Source: Neoarius graeffei | Taxonomy: Eukaryota > Chordata > Actinopteri > Siluriformes > Ariidae | Length of the DNA: 64,000 nt | Direction of reading: 5' to 3' | Assembly: GCF_027579695.1 (NCBI RefSeq) | Contig: NC_083571.1 | Coordinates: 45,416,890-45,480,889 of the forward strand | In this document: positions 48,397-58,789 of the stretch, one piece after another | Layout: every line of letters starts with the position of its first letter | How positions within the stretch are numbered: the stretch's first letter is position 1 | Program-made: the position numbers and the translations under genes | The notes under the pieces: model-generated | Told to the model about the DNA's origin: nothing | Databases searched by the model: none | Seen by the model: only the letters and a program-made list of their open reading frames with translations

Positions 48397-48790
48397 GGCA
48401 CGGTGGTGTAGTGGTTAGCACGGTCGCCTCACAGCAAGAAGGTCCTGGGTTTGAACCCAGCGGCCGGCGAGGGCATTTCTGTGTGGAGTTTTCATGTTCT
48501 CCCCGTGTCTGCGTGGGTTTCCTCTGGGTGCTCCGGTTTCCCCCACAGTCCAAAGACATGCAGGTTAGGTTAATATGGGACGGCCTTGGGCTGAGGTGCC
48601 CTTGAGCGAGGCACCTAACTCCCAACTGCTCCCTGGGCGCTGTTAGCATGGCTGCCCACTGCTCTGGGTATGTGTGTGTGCTCATTGTGCATGTTTGTGT
48701 TCACCGCTTCAGATGGGTTAAATGCAGAGAGGAACTTTCACAAGTGTGTGATGAATAAAGTTGTGCTTTCTTTCTTTTATATTACACATT
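48397..48790 (+). mobile_element. SINE variant with a different 3' body
   Basis: Same tRNA head and first ~170 bp as the GAGAT-tail SINE, then switches after ggttaggttaa to another body (gaggtgcccttgagcgaggc) with a gatgggttaaatgcagagag tail. This is a second SINE subfamily sharing the 5' part. Confidence 0.8.
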
Positions 48791-48817
48791 GTCCAGTATT
48801 GCTTATTGTTAGGCTAG

Positions 48818-49106
48818 GCCAGCATTTCTCAACCTTTTTTCAGTCACGGCACCCTTCAGAAGTATGCAAATTCTCAAGGCACCCCCATATAAAATATACA
48901 CAGTCACGCTGACCCCGGCAGTGACGTTGTGACATGGGAAAGGGGGCCATGAGACAAATTTTGATGATGCATGAGGCAGCGATGATCTGCATTAGTGTAA
49001 CTATCATTTTTTGGAATTTTAATTCATTTTATTTATTTCAATGTTAGAATATATAATTTTTTGACAGCACCCCGAACGAAGCCAGACGGCACCCTGGTTG
49101 AGAAAG
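48818..49106. mobile_element. hAT-like MITE (tttctcaacc ends)
   Basis: Inverted ends tttctcaacc and ggttgagaaa, with ggctagg direct repeats on both sides. It sits within the LINE 3' UTR. Confidence 0.6.
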
Positions 49107-49119
49107 GCTAGGTTGGACT

Positions 49120-49750
49120 AGGCTACTGCTCCTTCCCGTCCTCTGTCCTCCTGTTACCCCTCCTCCCCCCCCAGAGAGGAGTTGGACAGTCTGATGGCGT
49201 GAGGGACAAAGGAGTTTTTGAGTCTGTTCATCCTGCACTTGGGAAGGAGCATTCTGTTACTGAACAGGCTCCTCTGGTTGCTGATGACGGTGTGCAGAGG
49301 GTGACTGGCATCGTCCATGATGTTCAATAGTTTGTCCATAGACCTCTTCTCCGCCACCATCACCAGAGAGTCCAGCTTCATGCCGACCACAGAGCCGGCC
49401 CGCCTGATCAGTTTGTCCAGCCTGGATGTGTCCTTCTTGGATGTGCTGCGCCCCCAGCACACCACGGTGTAAAACAGGACACTGGTGACCACAGACTGAT
49501 AGAACATCCACAGGAGTTTCCTGCAGATGTTCAAGGACCGCAGCCTCCTAAGGAAGTACAGCCTGCTCTGTCCCTTCCTGTATAAGTGATTGGTGTTGCA
49601 AGTCCAGTCCAGCTGGCTGTCCAGCCACAGCCCGAGGTACTTGTAGGAATCCACAGCCTCCACCTTGACTCCCTCGATCAGAACTGGTCGTGATCTTGGT
49701 CTGGACCTCCCAAAGTCAATGACCAGCTCCTTGGTCTTCTTTATGACAGC
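49120..49750 (-). pseudogene. LINE reverse transcriptase C-terminal part
   Basis: Frame 49154-49663 encodes VDSYKYLGLWLDSQLDWTCN, KGQSRLYFLRRLRSLNICRK and LIRRAGSVVGMKLDSLVMVA, the thumb and C-terminal region of L2/CR1/Rex-group LINEs. The frame extends upstream as KKTKELVIDFGRSR-like text. The catalytic YADD/FADD part is absent (5' truncation). Same family as 60000-60832. Confidence 0.85.
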
Positions 49751-50192
49751 AGAAATCTTGTCTCTTATTTTTATTTGATTAATTTGTTAATAATATTGAC
49801 AAAATACTACATTCATAATTCTAAATTTCAGAATAAAAAACTTAATTTTACAGAACTTAGTATAGACATTAAACAGTATGTAACCACAATTTCTAGCAGC
49901 AATAATAAGAAGGCTGTCAAAACACAAACACTTTGTGCTATACAATGTGTTTTTATGATTTGTTTTTGTTTTTTTGTTTATTTATTTTGTAATGTACATC
50001 CCCCTGGTGTAGTTGCACCAATGCTTTTGTATTGTATACTCTTTGTATACTGTTTGTATATTTGATTTGATCTAATAAAAAAAAAAAATGAGGAAAGAGG
50101 AGGGTTGCGTTCCAAACTGTATACTACAGCACTAGGATATGTGCACTACTTCGTGTTTTTTGGTGCACGCTCTTGTTTACTCTTTGCTTTAA

Positions 50193-51251
50193 AGTGCATA
50201 TCATGGGTAAATTCAGGAGCAAGATCAATGTAATTTTATATTAAACTTTGGTCAAATATCTGTCACATTTTGCATTTTGTGCAAATTTTTTTTTACCTTG
50301 CGCAAGACCAGAAAAATTCAGTTGAAATCAAGCCATTTGAGGCGAATTGGTCCGCCTCTGAAAAAACTTGGCATTTGGATTTCCTGGCAAACACTGATTT
50401 TCATGACATCGCGTGCGGGACGCCTCCCTCTGAATCCTACGTCAGCGCTGGTTTGCTTATGAGAAAATGACTTGGTGATTTTCTGCAAATTTTTCAACAT
50501 TATCGCGTAATTATTAAAATGGTTAACAGATGTATCGTAGGAGGGTGTAGCAACACCAATCACGATGGGATTAGTACTCATCGTTTTCCAAAAGACCGGA
50601 CAATGAGAGAGAAATGGGAGCGCTTCGTGCGAGGCACCCGGAAAAAGCCGAGGATCAAAGCAGAGCCGAGAAAAAGACCAGAAAATCGGCGATTCACAAG
50701 TTGACTGTTGCCAGGATAAGAAATAAGAGAGACTATACTCTAAATTAGGTGTTCCTGTGTTTGTGTGGTACACGGATAATGTTATTTATTGACACACAAA
50801 AGTAAACAACACGAAAGTGCTGGGCAAGAATACCCTTACTTCACATGTGTCAAGGGATATGTGTGTCAGGGTTTGAGATCTTGGGACCTGTCAAACATTA
50901 AATGTATATACAACCCTGCTTACAAAATGTAACAATAGATAGATGAGCATTGATGCATGAATCCATGGGTTTAGAAGCTCAGGTGACAATTCCATATTTC
51001 AATGCAAAATCGCTAGCTGCTAAACTTGGTCTACACAGACTGTGCACTGAAACCATGCAAGCTCTCTCAGCCTGCTTGCGGATCAGCACGTGATGTCACA
51101 AATCTGGCTCCAGACTCCCTTGGGATTTTTCCAGACTCATTTTTTTTCTGCTGTAGACAGATGGCCTTGTGCAAAATTACCCTTCTGGATGAGTGTGTAA
51201 AGGGACATACTTTCATATAAAAAAACACGAAATTGATCCTGGATATGCACT
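50193..51251 (+). mobile_element. Kolobok-like element with THAP exon, copy B
   Basis: Inverted ends agtgcatatcatgggta and ggatatgcact, flanked by TTAA (50189-50192, 51252-51255). It keeps a ~310-bp segment missing from copy A, but lost most of the THAP exon's 3' half. Confidence 0.82.
50519..50704 (+). pseudogene. THAP exon, copy B, internally deleted
   Basis: The first ~43 residues match copy A; the deletion then removes the C-x2-H half of the finger and joins to the basic tail in another frame. Confidence 0.8.
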
Positions 51252-51571
51252 TTAAGAATGTTAATGGAGAAGTACAGGGAAGGCCAGAGAAAGCTACATT
51301 GTGTGTTTCTAGATACGCTAGAGTGCCGAGAGATGAGTTATGGTAATGTAATGAGAAAGTGTGCAGTGAATGAGAAGTATATCCTCCTGAGAACCAACCT
51401 ATAGACTTGTGTCCTCTGTAGTTGACATTTGTTTTATGTGCACACCCTCTTACTCTTTCAAGCTATTCACTTGAATCCTGGTGTCTTGTAAAGAGTACAT
51501 CCTGGGCCGGGGCGTAGCTAGAATTTTTCAAAGTAGGGGTCACACACTGACTGGCAGCCTGAGTACATTAT

Positions 51572-51963
51572 CTCATCTCATCTCATCTCATCTCATCATC
51601 TCTAGCTGCTTTATCCTGTTCTACAGGGTCGCAGGCAAGCTGGAGCCTATCCCAGCTGACTACGGGCGAAAGGCGGGGTACATCCTGGACAAGTCGCCAG
51701 GTCATCACAGGGCTGACACATAGACACAGACAACCATTCACACTCACATTCACACCTACGGTCAATTTAGAGTCACCAGTTAACTTAACCTGCATGTCTT
51801 TGGACTGTGGGGGAAACCGGAGCACCCGGAGGAAACCCACACAGACACGGGGAGAACATGCAAACTCCGCACAGAAAGGCCCTCGCCGGCCACGGAGCTC
51901 GAACCCGGACCTTCTTGCTGTGAGGCGGTGACAGCGCTAACTACTACACTACCGTGCCACCCC
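51572..51963 (-). mobile_element. tRNA-headed SINE (GAGAT-tail family)
   Basis: Reverse-oriented, with an 11-bp duplication gagtacattat at 51561-51571 and 51964-51974. Its tail shows several ATCTC units. Confidence 0.92.
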
Positions 51964-52015
51964 GAGTACATTATGTAACAAAAAATAATTACCATTGCTA
52001 GTTTTTTTAGGTAGC

Positions 52016-52408
52016 GGGCGGCACGGTGGTGTAGTGGTTAGCACTGTCGCCTCACAGCAAGAAGGTCCAGGTTCGAGCCCCATGGCCAGCGAGGGCCTTT
52101 CTGTGCAGAGTTTGCATGTTCTCCCCATGTCCGCGTGGGTTTCCTCCGGGTGCTCCGGTTTCCCCCACAGTCCAAAGACATGCAGGTTAGGTTAACTGGT
52201 GACTCTAAATTGACCGTAGGTGTGAATGTGAGTGTGAATGGTTGTCTGTGTCTATGTGTCAGCCCTGTGATGACCTGGTGACTTGTCCAGGGTGTACTCC
52301 GCCTTTCGCCTGTAGTCAGCTGGGATAGGATCCAGCTTGCCTGCGACCTTGTAGAACAGGATAAAGCGGCTAGAGATAATGAGATGAGATGAGATGAGAT
52401 GAGATGAG
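52016..52408 (+). mobile_element. tRNA-headed SINE (GAGAT-tail family)
   Basis: 11-bp duplication ttttaggtagc at 52005-52015 and 52409-52419, with six GAGAT units in the tail. It lies 52 bp from an opposite-facing copy. Confidence 0.93.
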
Positions 52409-52845
52409 TTTTAGGTAGCTTAGAAACCGGCTCTTCCATTATTGCTGTTTCTTCCACGTTTTCTTGATGTTGTGTTCTAGAAACGGCACACTAAAACTTA
52501 GCTTCAAAGCCACAAAATGCAACTTTGATGGAAAAAAATATAATAAATTGCTTACCTCTCTTCACGTCGAAAGAAGGAGGAAAGTTTCGCTTGTTTTGAC
52601 ATGGCGAATTATTAACACGAGGAAATACTCGTAATTCGCAACTAAAAAAAAGCTACACTGGCAGCTTGACCATGCTTTCTAGTGCAATCATGTTGCACTT
52701 GCGCAGAACTGTTTCAGTCCTCTGTGTCTTAGCTCATGCCCTTGATGGCGCGAGCGCCTAACAAGCTCCGCCACGTGCGCCATTAACAAAGAACACCTGT
52801 CTTTAATCAATGAACTGTGTTTGGGCTATTTAAGGACTGCGCCCA

Positions 52846-53336
52846 TGTTAGGGTTTTGCTGGGATTCGAACCTGGTTCGTTGGTGTGATAATCCAGCAAA
52901 CCCCCACTAGGCCACCAGGGGGATGACTCAAATGCAGAGGCGTGAGGCGGAAGTAGAAAAAGAATCAAAAGGTTTATTTAAACTATATACACTATATACA
53001 GGGCAAAACAAAAGACAAAAAAAAAAAAAAAAAAAAAACCAAAGAGTATAATCCAAAAGAAAAGCAAAGTGCAAAAATACAAAAGCTAAGAAGATCAAAA
53101 AACACAGTACAAAGGAAACTGGAGATAAACATAACAGCACAAAGACTCCGTGACAAGAGGACTGAACTCAGGGGTATAAATAGACAAACTAATTAAGGAC
53201 ACAGGTGAAGATAATTAGGCAATTAACACAAACACAAAACACAGGAACAGTGGCGGCCTCTAGAGGCCAAAATAAACACGACATGAAAAGGAAATAACAG
53301 CGGCCTCTAGAGGCCAAAACAGTCCTAGTCCTAACA
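52846..53336 (-). repeat. 3' LTR of the gypsy element
   Basis: 491 bp, identical by eye to the 5' LTR except for 22 versus 16 A's in one plus-strand A-run (53017-53038). Confidence 0.93.
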
Positions 53337-53339
53337 GGA

Positions 53340-53352
53340 CCCCCCCCTCTAG
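53340..53352 (-). promoter_or_regulatory. polypurine tract
   Basis: In sense TAGAGGGGGGGTC next to the 3' LTR; it overlaps the pol stop codon (53349-53351). Confidence 0.7.
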
Positions 53353-56300
53353 GAGCGTCTCCTGACGTTCCCAGGGCGATCCGGATGGGCCGAATGGAAG
53401 TCCCGACATAGTTCTTTATCAAGGACATCCCGAGCAGGAACCCAGCAGCGCTCCTCAGGACCATAGCCCTCCCAGTCCACCAGATATTGCAACCCGCCGC
53501 GGACCCGGCGGGAGTCAAGCAGGCGATTCACAGTGAACACAGTCTGCCCCTGGAAGATGCGGGGGGGTGGGGGGTTCCTAGGGGCAGGGGCATACGTAGA
53601 CGTTAGTACGGGCCGTAACAGGGAAACATGGAAAGTGGGGTTGATCCTCAGAGTCCGGGGCAACTGGAGCCGGTAGGAGACAGGGTTCACCCTGCGCACC
53701 ACCTTGAAGGGGCCAATGTAGCGAGGAGCAAGCTTGCGGTTCTCCACCCGCAGTGGAAGGTCCTTAGTGGACAGCCAAACACGCTGCCCAGGGCGGAAAG
53801 CGTGTGCAGGTCTTCTATGGCGGTTGGCCTGAGTCTGGTTGGTTCTGGAGGTCTGTATGAGGGTCTTCCTGACCTTGCTCCAGGTCTTGCGACACCGTCT
53901 CACATATTGGTTGACCGAGGGCACCCCCGCGTCCTCCTCCTGGTCCGGGAACAGAGGTGGCTGGAACCCGAATTGGCACTGGAATGGTGACAGCTTGGTG
54001 GCCGATGACTGCAGGGTGTTGTGGGCGTACTCCGCCCATGGCAGCCAGGTGCTCCACGATGTCGGGTTATCCATAGCCAGGCCTCGCAGGGTGGTTTCCA
54101 GGTCCTGGTTGAGCCTCTCCGTCTGACCATTGGACTGTGGGTGAAACCCAGAGGAGAGGCTGGCAGTGGCTCCGATGACCTTGCAGAACCCGTGCCACAC
54201 TCGGGAGGAGAACTGGGGCCCTCGGTCTGAGACGATGTCCTGTGGAAGACCAAAGACTCGGAAGACATGATTAAACAAAAGTTTCGCAGTTTCAAGAGCA
54301 GAGGGGAGTTTGCACAGTGGTATGAAGCGGCAGGCCTTGGAGAATCTGTCAACTAAGACCAAAATGACCGTGTTACCTTGTGACTCAGGGAGACCCGTGA
54401 TAAAGTCGACTGCCACGTGGGACCAGGGACGCCGGGGAATGGTCAGAGGATGCAGGAGACCCTGGGGACGCTGTCGTGGGTTCTTGGTTCTGGTGCAAAC
54501 CTCACAGGACAGGACAAATGACCTTACTTCCTTCTCCATGTTAGGCCACCAGAAGCGTCTTTTCAGGAAGTCCAGGGTCCTCCGAGCTCCCGGGTGGGCG
54601 GTGAGAGGGGAAGAGTGACCCCACTGGAGAACCTTGGCCCGGGCTTGATGTGGGACGTACAAGAGGCCTGGTGGCCCCGTCCCAGGACCGGGGTCCTGGC
54701 GTTGGGCTCGTCGGACAGCCTCCTCAATACCCCAGCGGACAGGGGCCACAATCCGGGACACAGGGATAATAGGCCCGACTTCATTCTCCCTGTTAGTGGC
54801 AGAGAACAGTCTGGACAGTGCGTCAGGTTTGGTGTTCTTGGAGCCGGGGCGGTATGAGAGGGTGAAGTCAAACCGACTGAAAAACAGGGCCCACCTAGCC
54901 TGTCGAGGGTTCAGTCTCTTGGCTTGCTGGAGGTACTCCAGGTTCTTGTGGTCAGTCCAAACCAGGAATGGATGTTGTGCTCCCTCCAGCCAGTGCCTCC
55001 ACTCCTCAAGGGCCAGTTTGACCGCTAGCAGTTCTCGATCCCCCACATCGTACCGGGACTCAGCAGGACTCAGGCGGTGGGAGAAGTAAGCGCAGGGGTG
55101 CAGCTTTCCTTCCGAACGTTGAGAGAGCACCGCGCCGACACCACTGTCCGAGGCGTCCACCTCCACGATGAATGGTTGGGAGGTGTCCGGGAGAACCAGA
55201 ATGGGTGCCGTGCAGAAGCGGTCCTTGAGGTCTTTGAACGCCTTTTCTGCCTGAGGAGACCAGCCATAAGATCCACCTGTCCCTTTGGTGAGGTCTGACA
55301 TGGGTGCTGCCACAGAACTGAAGTTCCTGATGAACTTGCGGTAGAAGTTAGCGAATCCTAAGAACCGCTGAACCTCCTTAACGGACTTGGGAGTAGGCCA
55401 ATCCCGGACGGCCAGGGTCTTGGCAGGGTCCATTTGGAGTTGGCCTGTCCGTACAATAAATCCCAGAAAGGAGACCTCGGGAACATGAAATTCGCATTTC
55501 TGGGCCTTGGCGAACAGATTGTTCTGTAGCAGCCTCTGGAGAACCTGGCGGACATGGTGGCGGTGCTCCTGCACGGTCTTGGAAAAGATAAGGATGTCGT
55601 CGAGGTAGACAAAAACGTATAGGTTAATCATGTCCCTTAAGACGTCGTTGATTAGGGCCTGAAAAACAGCTGGTGCGTTGGTGAGTCCGAAGGGCATCAC
55701 CTGGTATTCGTAGTGCCCAGACGGGGTGTTAAAGGCAGTCTTCCACTCGTCTCCCTGTCGGATACGGATGAGGTGGTATGCGTTCCGTAGGTCCAACTTG
55801 GTGAAGACGGTGGCGCCTTGGAGCAGGTCGAAAGCTGTGGACATCAGCGGAAGGGGATATCGGTTGCGCACAGTGATCTTATTCAGGCCCCTGTAATCAA
55901 TACATGGTCGGAGCCCCCCATCCTTCTTGCCGACAAAGAAGAAGCCGGCTCCAGCAGGTGAAGTGGAGGATCGAATAAACCCAGAGACCAGGGCATCTTT
56001 GAGGTATTCCTCCATGGCCTTGCGTTCTGGCTGAGAGAGTGAAAACAGTCTGCCACGAGGAGGGGTAGTCCCAGGGAGCAAGTCGATGGCACAGTCGTAG
56101 GCCCGGTGCGGAGGAAGAACGGCGGCCCTGCTCTTGCTGAATACCTCCTTGAGATCCCAGTACTCTGTGGGAACTTGAGATAACTCGGTGAGATCAGGGG
56201 GCTCGGCAGGAGACACAGGAGAGCTAGAGAGCAGACAAGAGGCATGGCATGCAGGGCCCCATTCCAAAACCTGGCTTGTTACCCAGTCTATGCGAGGGTT

Positions 56301-56744
56301 GTGGCGAGTAAGCCAAGGAAGGCCTAGAATAACTGGGAACTCAGGTGAAGGAATCAGGTGCAGGGATATTTCTTCCTTGTGACCTTGAGACTGGAGGAAA
56401 ACTGGAGAAGTAACTTGGGTGACTCTTCCATCACCTAACGCTTGGCCATCGAGGGCAGACACAGACAGTGGGACTTCAAGAGGTGCAGTCGGAATATTGA
56501 TGCTTTGGGCGAAGTGAATATCCATAAAGTTCCCAGCCGCCCCTGAGTCTATCAAAGCTTGACAAGAGTGGACAGACTCACCCCAGGAGATGGAGACCGG
56601 GATGTAGATTCCTTGGCCAGGGAGTCCGGGAGAGAGGGTAGGCCCCGTCACAACCCTCCCTCGGCTGGACGGGGCGGTCCTTTTCCCAAGAGTTCGGGAC
56701 ATGATGCTCGGAAGTGACCAGGCTTGCCACAGTAGATGCAGCAC
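53349..56744 (-). CDS. pol: gypsy Pol polyprotein with C-terminal chromodomain
   Basis: 1131 codons from the first in-frame ATG; translation probably enters by -1 frameshift instead. Domains in order: aspartic protease ([12 protein letters not shown], about 65); reverse transcriptase with [11 protein letters not shown] (about 380); RNase H ([41 protein letters not shown]; about 530-640); integrase HHCC finger and D,D,E core ([33 protein letters not shown]; about 715-900); chromodomain near the end ([20 protein letters not shown]). No missing catalytic motif seen. The chromodomain places it with chromoviruses. Confidence 0.95.
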   Translation of the reverse strand: MLHLLWQAWSLPSIMSRTLGKRTAPSSRGRVVTGPTLSPGLPGQGIYIPVSISWGESVHSCQALIDSGAAGNFMDIHFAQSINIPTAPLEVPLSVSALDGQALGDGRVTQVTSPVFLQSQGHKEEISLHLIPSPEFPVILGLPWLTRHNPRIDWVTSQVLEWGPACHASCLLSSSPVSPAEPPDLTELSQVPTEYWDLKEVFSKSRAAVLPPHRAYDCAIDLLPGTTPPRGRLFSLSQPERKAMEEYLKDALVSGFIRSSTSPAGAGFFFVGKKDGGLRPCIDYRGLNKITVRNRYPLPLMSTAFDLLQGATVFTKLDLRNAYHLIRIRQGDEWKTAFNTPSGHYEYQVMPFGLTNAPAVFQALINDVLRDMINLYVFVYLDDILIFSKTVQEHRHHVRQVLQRLLQNNLFAKAQKCEFHVPEVSFLGFIVRTGQLQMDPAKTLAVRDWPTPKSVKEVQRFLGFANFYRKFIRNFSSVAAPMSDLTKGTGGSYGWSPQAEKAFKDLKDRFCTAPILVLPDTSQPFIVEVDASDSGVGAVLSQRSEGKLHPCAYFSHRLSPAESRYDVGDRELLAVKLALEEWRHWLEGAQHPFLVWTDHKNLEYLQQAKRLNPRQARWALFFSRFDFTLSYRPGSKNTKPDALSRLFSATNRENEVGPIIPVSRIVAPVRWGIEEAVRRAQRQDPGPGTGPPGLLYVPHQARAKVLQWGHSSPLTAHPGARRTLDFLKRRFWWPNMEKEVRSFVLSCEVCTRTKNPRQRPQGLLHPLTIPRRPWSHVAVDFITGLPESQGNTVILVLVDRFSKACRFIPLCKLPSALETAKLLFNHVFRVFGLPQDIVSDRGPQFSSRVWHGFCKVIGATASLSSGFHPQSNGQTERLNQDLETTLRGLAMDNPTSWSTWLPWAEYAHNTLQSSATKLSPFQCQFGFQPPLFPDQEEDAGVPSVNQYVRRCRKTWSKVRKTLIQTSRTNQTQANRHRRPAHAFRPGQRVWLSTKDLPLRVENRKLAPRYIGPFKVVRRVNPVSYRLQLPRTLRINPTFHVSLLRPVLTSTYAPAPRNPPPPRIFQGQTVFTVNRLLDSRRVRGGLQYLVDWEGYGPEERCWVPARDVLDKELCRDFHSAHPDRPGNVRRRS

Positions 56745-57667
56745 TTGTCCCTCCTTCTGCGCTCCCTCTCAGATGCGGAGAGGCGAGTACGACCCACTTG
56801 CATGGGTTCTGGACAGTCACTGAAGGAGGTAGACGGTCTCCAGGTAGAGGTAGGGAGGCTGGGGGGGCTCAAGGCTTGGTGGCGTTCTCTCATCCTGTTG
56901 TCCAGACGAATAGCATGTGAGATGAGGGTTTCGAGGTCACTTGGGCATCCAATAGAGGCCAGACCGTCCTTGATGGGGTCAGACAGACCATGGTGGAAGG
57001 CTGACACCAGGGCAGTCTCGTTCCATCCACTTACTGCTGCGAGTGTTCGGAACGAGATGGCGTAATCTGCGACGCTTCCTCCTTGCCGGATGGACATGAG
57101 CTTTCGGGCTGCGTCGGTACTGATGTCTGCCTGATCGAAGACCCGAAGCATCTCTTCAGAAAACAGCTGGAAATCAAAGCACTCAGGTCCCTGTCTTTGC
57201 CAGATAGCAGTAGCCCAGGCTCGCGCCTTACCAGCTAATAAGGTGATCACAAAGGCAATCTTGCGGCGATCCGTAGTGTAGGTGGTAGGCTGAAGCTCAA
57301 AGGTGAGTTGACACTGGGTAAGGAACTCTCGGCACTCACTGTGCTTGCCGTCATACCTCTGTGGTGCAGGAAGGCTGGGTTCGCGAGGTGAAGAAGGCAG
57401 CATTGCAGGAGGCACTGGAGCAGGAGTGGGAGCTGGATCAGGAGCAGGAACTGGATCAGGAGCAGGAGATGCAGGCAGAGATGTCAGCTGTGCCAGGGTT
57501 TTCCCAATTTGCTGAAGCAGTTCCTCGTGGCGAGCGAGGGCCTCACGTTGGCTGGTGAGCGTACGTCCATGAGCGTCCATGGTCGCTCCGAAGCGTGTCA
57601 AAGCTGCCATAATTCCCTGAAGGTTGGCCGGGTAGACAGTTGAAGCAGCCTCTGCTGAGTCGGTCAT
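56648..57667 (-). CDS. gag: gypsy Gag protein
   Basis: 339 aa, starting [20 protein letters not shown] one base after the primer site. Central retrotransposon-gag fold ([30 protein letters not shown]); proline-rich linker near residues 65-95; C-terminal CCHC zinc knuckle [15 protein letters not shown] for RNA binding. It forms the particle that packages the element's RNA. It ends in a different frame from pol, overlapping it by about 97 nt. Confidence 0.93.
   Translation of the reverse strand: MTDSAEAASTVYPANLQGIMAALTRFGATMDAHGRTLTSQREALARHEELLQQIGKTLAQLTSLPASPAPDPVPAPDPAPTPAPVPPAMLPSSPREPSLPAPQRYDGKHSECREFLTQCQLTFELQPTTYTTDRRKIAFVITLLAGKARAWATAIWQRQGPECFDFQLFSEEMLRVFDQADISTDAARKLMSIRQGGSVADYAISFRTLAAVSGWNETALVSAFHHGLSDPIKDGLASIGCPSDLETLISHAIRLDNRMRERHQALSPPSLPTSTWRPSTSFSDCPEPMQVGRTRLSASERERRRRDKCCIYCGKPGHFRASCPELLGKGPPRPAEGGL
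56681..56687 (-). promoter_or_regulatory. candidate -1 frameshift site GGGAAAA
   Basis: In the gag frame this reads G GGA AAA, the X-XXY-YYZ form. Pol is in the -1 frame and is open here, so a slip at this heptamer would join the two reading frames. I have not modelled a downstream structure. Confidence 0.6.
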
Positions 57668-57668
57668 G

Positions 57669-57679
57669 ACGGAGTCTTT
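57669..57679 (-). promoter_or_regulatory. self-priming primer-binding site
   Basis: In sense AAAGACTCCGT, one base after the 5' LTR. It is the exact reverse complement of ACGGAGTCTTT inside the LTR (57970-57980). It does not start TGG as tRNA-primed sites do. The gag ATG follows after one base. Confidence 0.7.
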
Positions 57680-57680
57680 C

Positions 57681-58165
57681 TGTTAGGGTTTTGCTGGGAT
57701 TCGAACCTGGTTCGTTGGTGTGATAATCCAGCAAACCCCCACTAGGCCACCAGGGGGATGACTCAAATGCAGAGGCGTGAGGCGGAAGTAGAAAAAGAAT
57801 CAAAAGGTTTATTTAAACTATATACACTATATACAGGGCAAAACAAAAGACAAAAAAAAAAAAAAAACCAAAGAGTATAATCCAAAAGAAAAGCAAAGTG
57901 CAAAAATACAAAAGCTAAGAAGATCAAAAAACACAGTACAAAGGAAACTGGAGATAAACATAACAGCACAAAGACTCCGTGACAAGAGGACTGAACTCAG
58001 GGGTATAAATAGACAAACTAATTAAGGACACAGGTGAAGATAATTAGGCAATTAACACAAACACAAAACACAGGAACAGTGGCGGCCTCTAGAGGCCAAA
58101 ATAAACACGACATGAAAAGGAAATAACAGCGGCCTCTAGAGGCCAAAACAGTCCTAGTCCTAACA
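57681..58165 (-). repeat. 5' LTR of the gypsy element
   Basis: 485 bp. Contains TATTTATA at 58004-58011 (sense orientation) and, 31 bp downstream, the predicted transcript start at 57980. Confidence 0.93.
58004..58011 (-). promoter_or_regulatory. LTR TATA box
   Basis: TATTTATA in sense, 31 nt upstream of the ACGGAGTCTTT that I take as the RNA 5' end. Confidence 0.65.
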
Positions 58166-58170
58166 GCCCA

Positions 58171-58700
58171 TGCAAAGACGATGCGAAGTATTACGCCGCA
58201 TCTAGTGTGCCTTACTGAGCCTTGTTCCCTGTTCTTGTTGACCTCCTGGTTTTTCGACTCCTGTTTCTCGTCCCTTGATCTTGTATAGTTTTGCCTCTGA
58301 TATTCTGTCCATACCTCAATTGACCTCCTGCCTGTTTCCTCAATTACGACTTTGCCTGCTGTTTTGGACTGTTTGCCTGTTGTGTGTGTTTCAAGCACTT
58401 TATGCTCTATCACACTGTGTATTATTTAACATATCTGCACTTACATCCGTCTCTCCCACACACACTCTGACAAACTGGGTTTTTGCGCCCAAACCACAGG
58501 AAGTCCATACAAGGTTATAGAAACCCTAATGAGGCTGAGGTGACAATCTAGTTTAAAAAAAAAATGTTAGAAAAATTACCGTGGACACTTTTCTAATATT
58601 CTTATGTGGCTACTGAAAAAAATGTATGGTCCGACAAAGGGGGGGGGGTCACGGGCACCCCAGGACCCCCCCCCCCCCCCCCCAGCTATGCCTCTGCTGG
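58171..58700. other. possible older LTR-type repeat and G/C-run
   Basis: The text 58200-58390 (ttgttccctgttcttgttga, ctcctgtttctcgtccc) resembles fish gypsy LTR sequence. A G-run then C-run lies at 58640-58683, next to the hAT right end. Confidence 0.35.
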
Positions 58701-58789
58701 GCTTTCCAATGATATATCATGTGACTAGGAGGGTTGCTGGGAAATTCCTAGTAAGGAAATCACAACAAAAGAGAAATTGAGAGACACAT

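Larger units (their letters stand above)
46856..50085. mobile_element. composite retroelement block with 17-bp flanking duplication
   Basis: Flanked by aaatgaggaaagaggag at 46839-46855 and 50086-50102. The right edge has a plus-strand A-run and an AT-rich LINE-type 3' end (49758-50085). Most of the block is a minus-strand LINE whose 3' end (gggatcaataaagttctta in sense) is at 46885-46920. Confidence 0.75.
52846..58165 (-). mobile_element. Ty3/gypsy chromovirus-type LTR retrotransposon, apparently intact
   Basis: A 5320-bp minus-strand element flanked by the 5-bp duplication gccca (52841-52845, 58166-58170). LTRs begin TGTTAG and end CTAACA. Order in sense: LTR, primer site, gag, pol (protease, RT, RNase H, integrase, chromodomain), polypurine tract, LTR. 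I see no stop or frameshift in gag or pol other than the natural overlap. The LTRs differ only in a poly-A tract length as far as I can compare, so the insertion is young. The flanks (52700-52845, 58171-58500) may be an older LTR-type repeat. Confidence 0.95.
51508..58696. mobile_element. hAT relic enclosing SINEs and the gypsy element
   Basis: The left end cggggcgtagct and right end agctatgcctctg are imperfect inverses, with ctgggc repeated outside (51502-51507, 58697-58702). If correct, the two SINEs and the gypsy element all inserted into it. Confidence 0.5.

Noticed and set aside
53628-55298. Several plus-strand frames of 70-120 aa
   Set aside because: Shadows of the gypsy pol gene; composition follows pol codons and no motif is seen.
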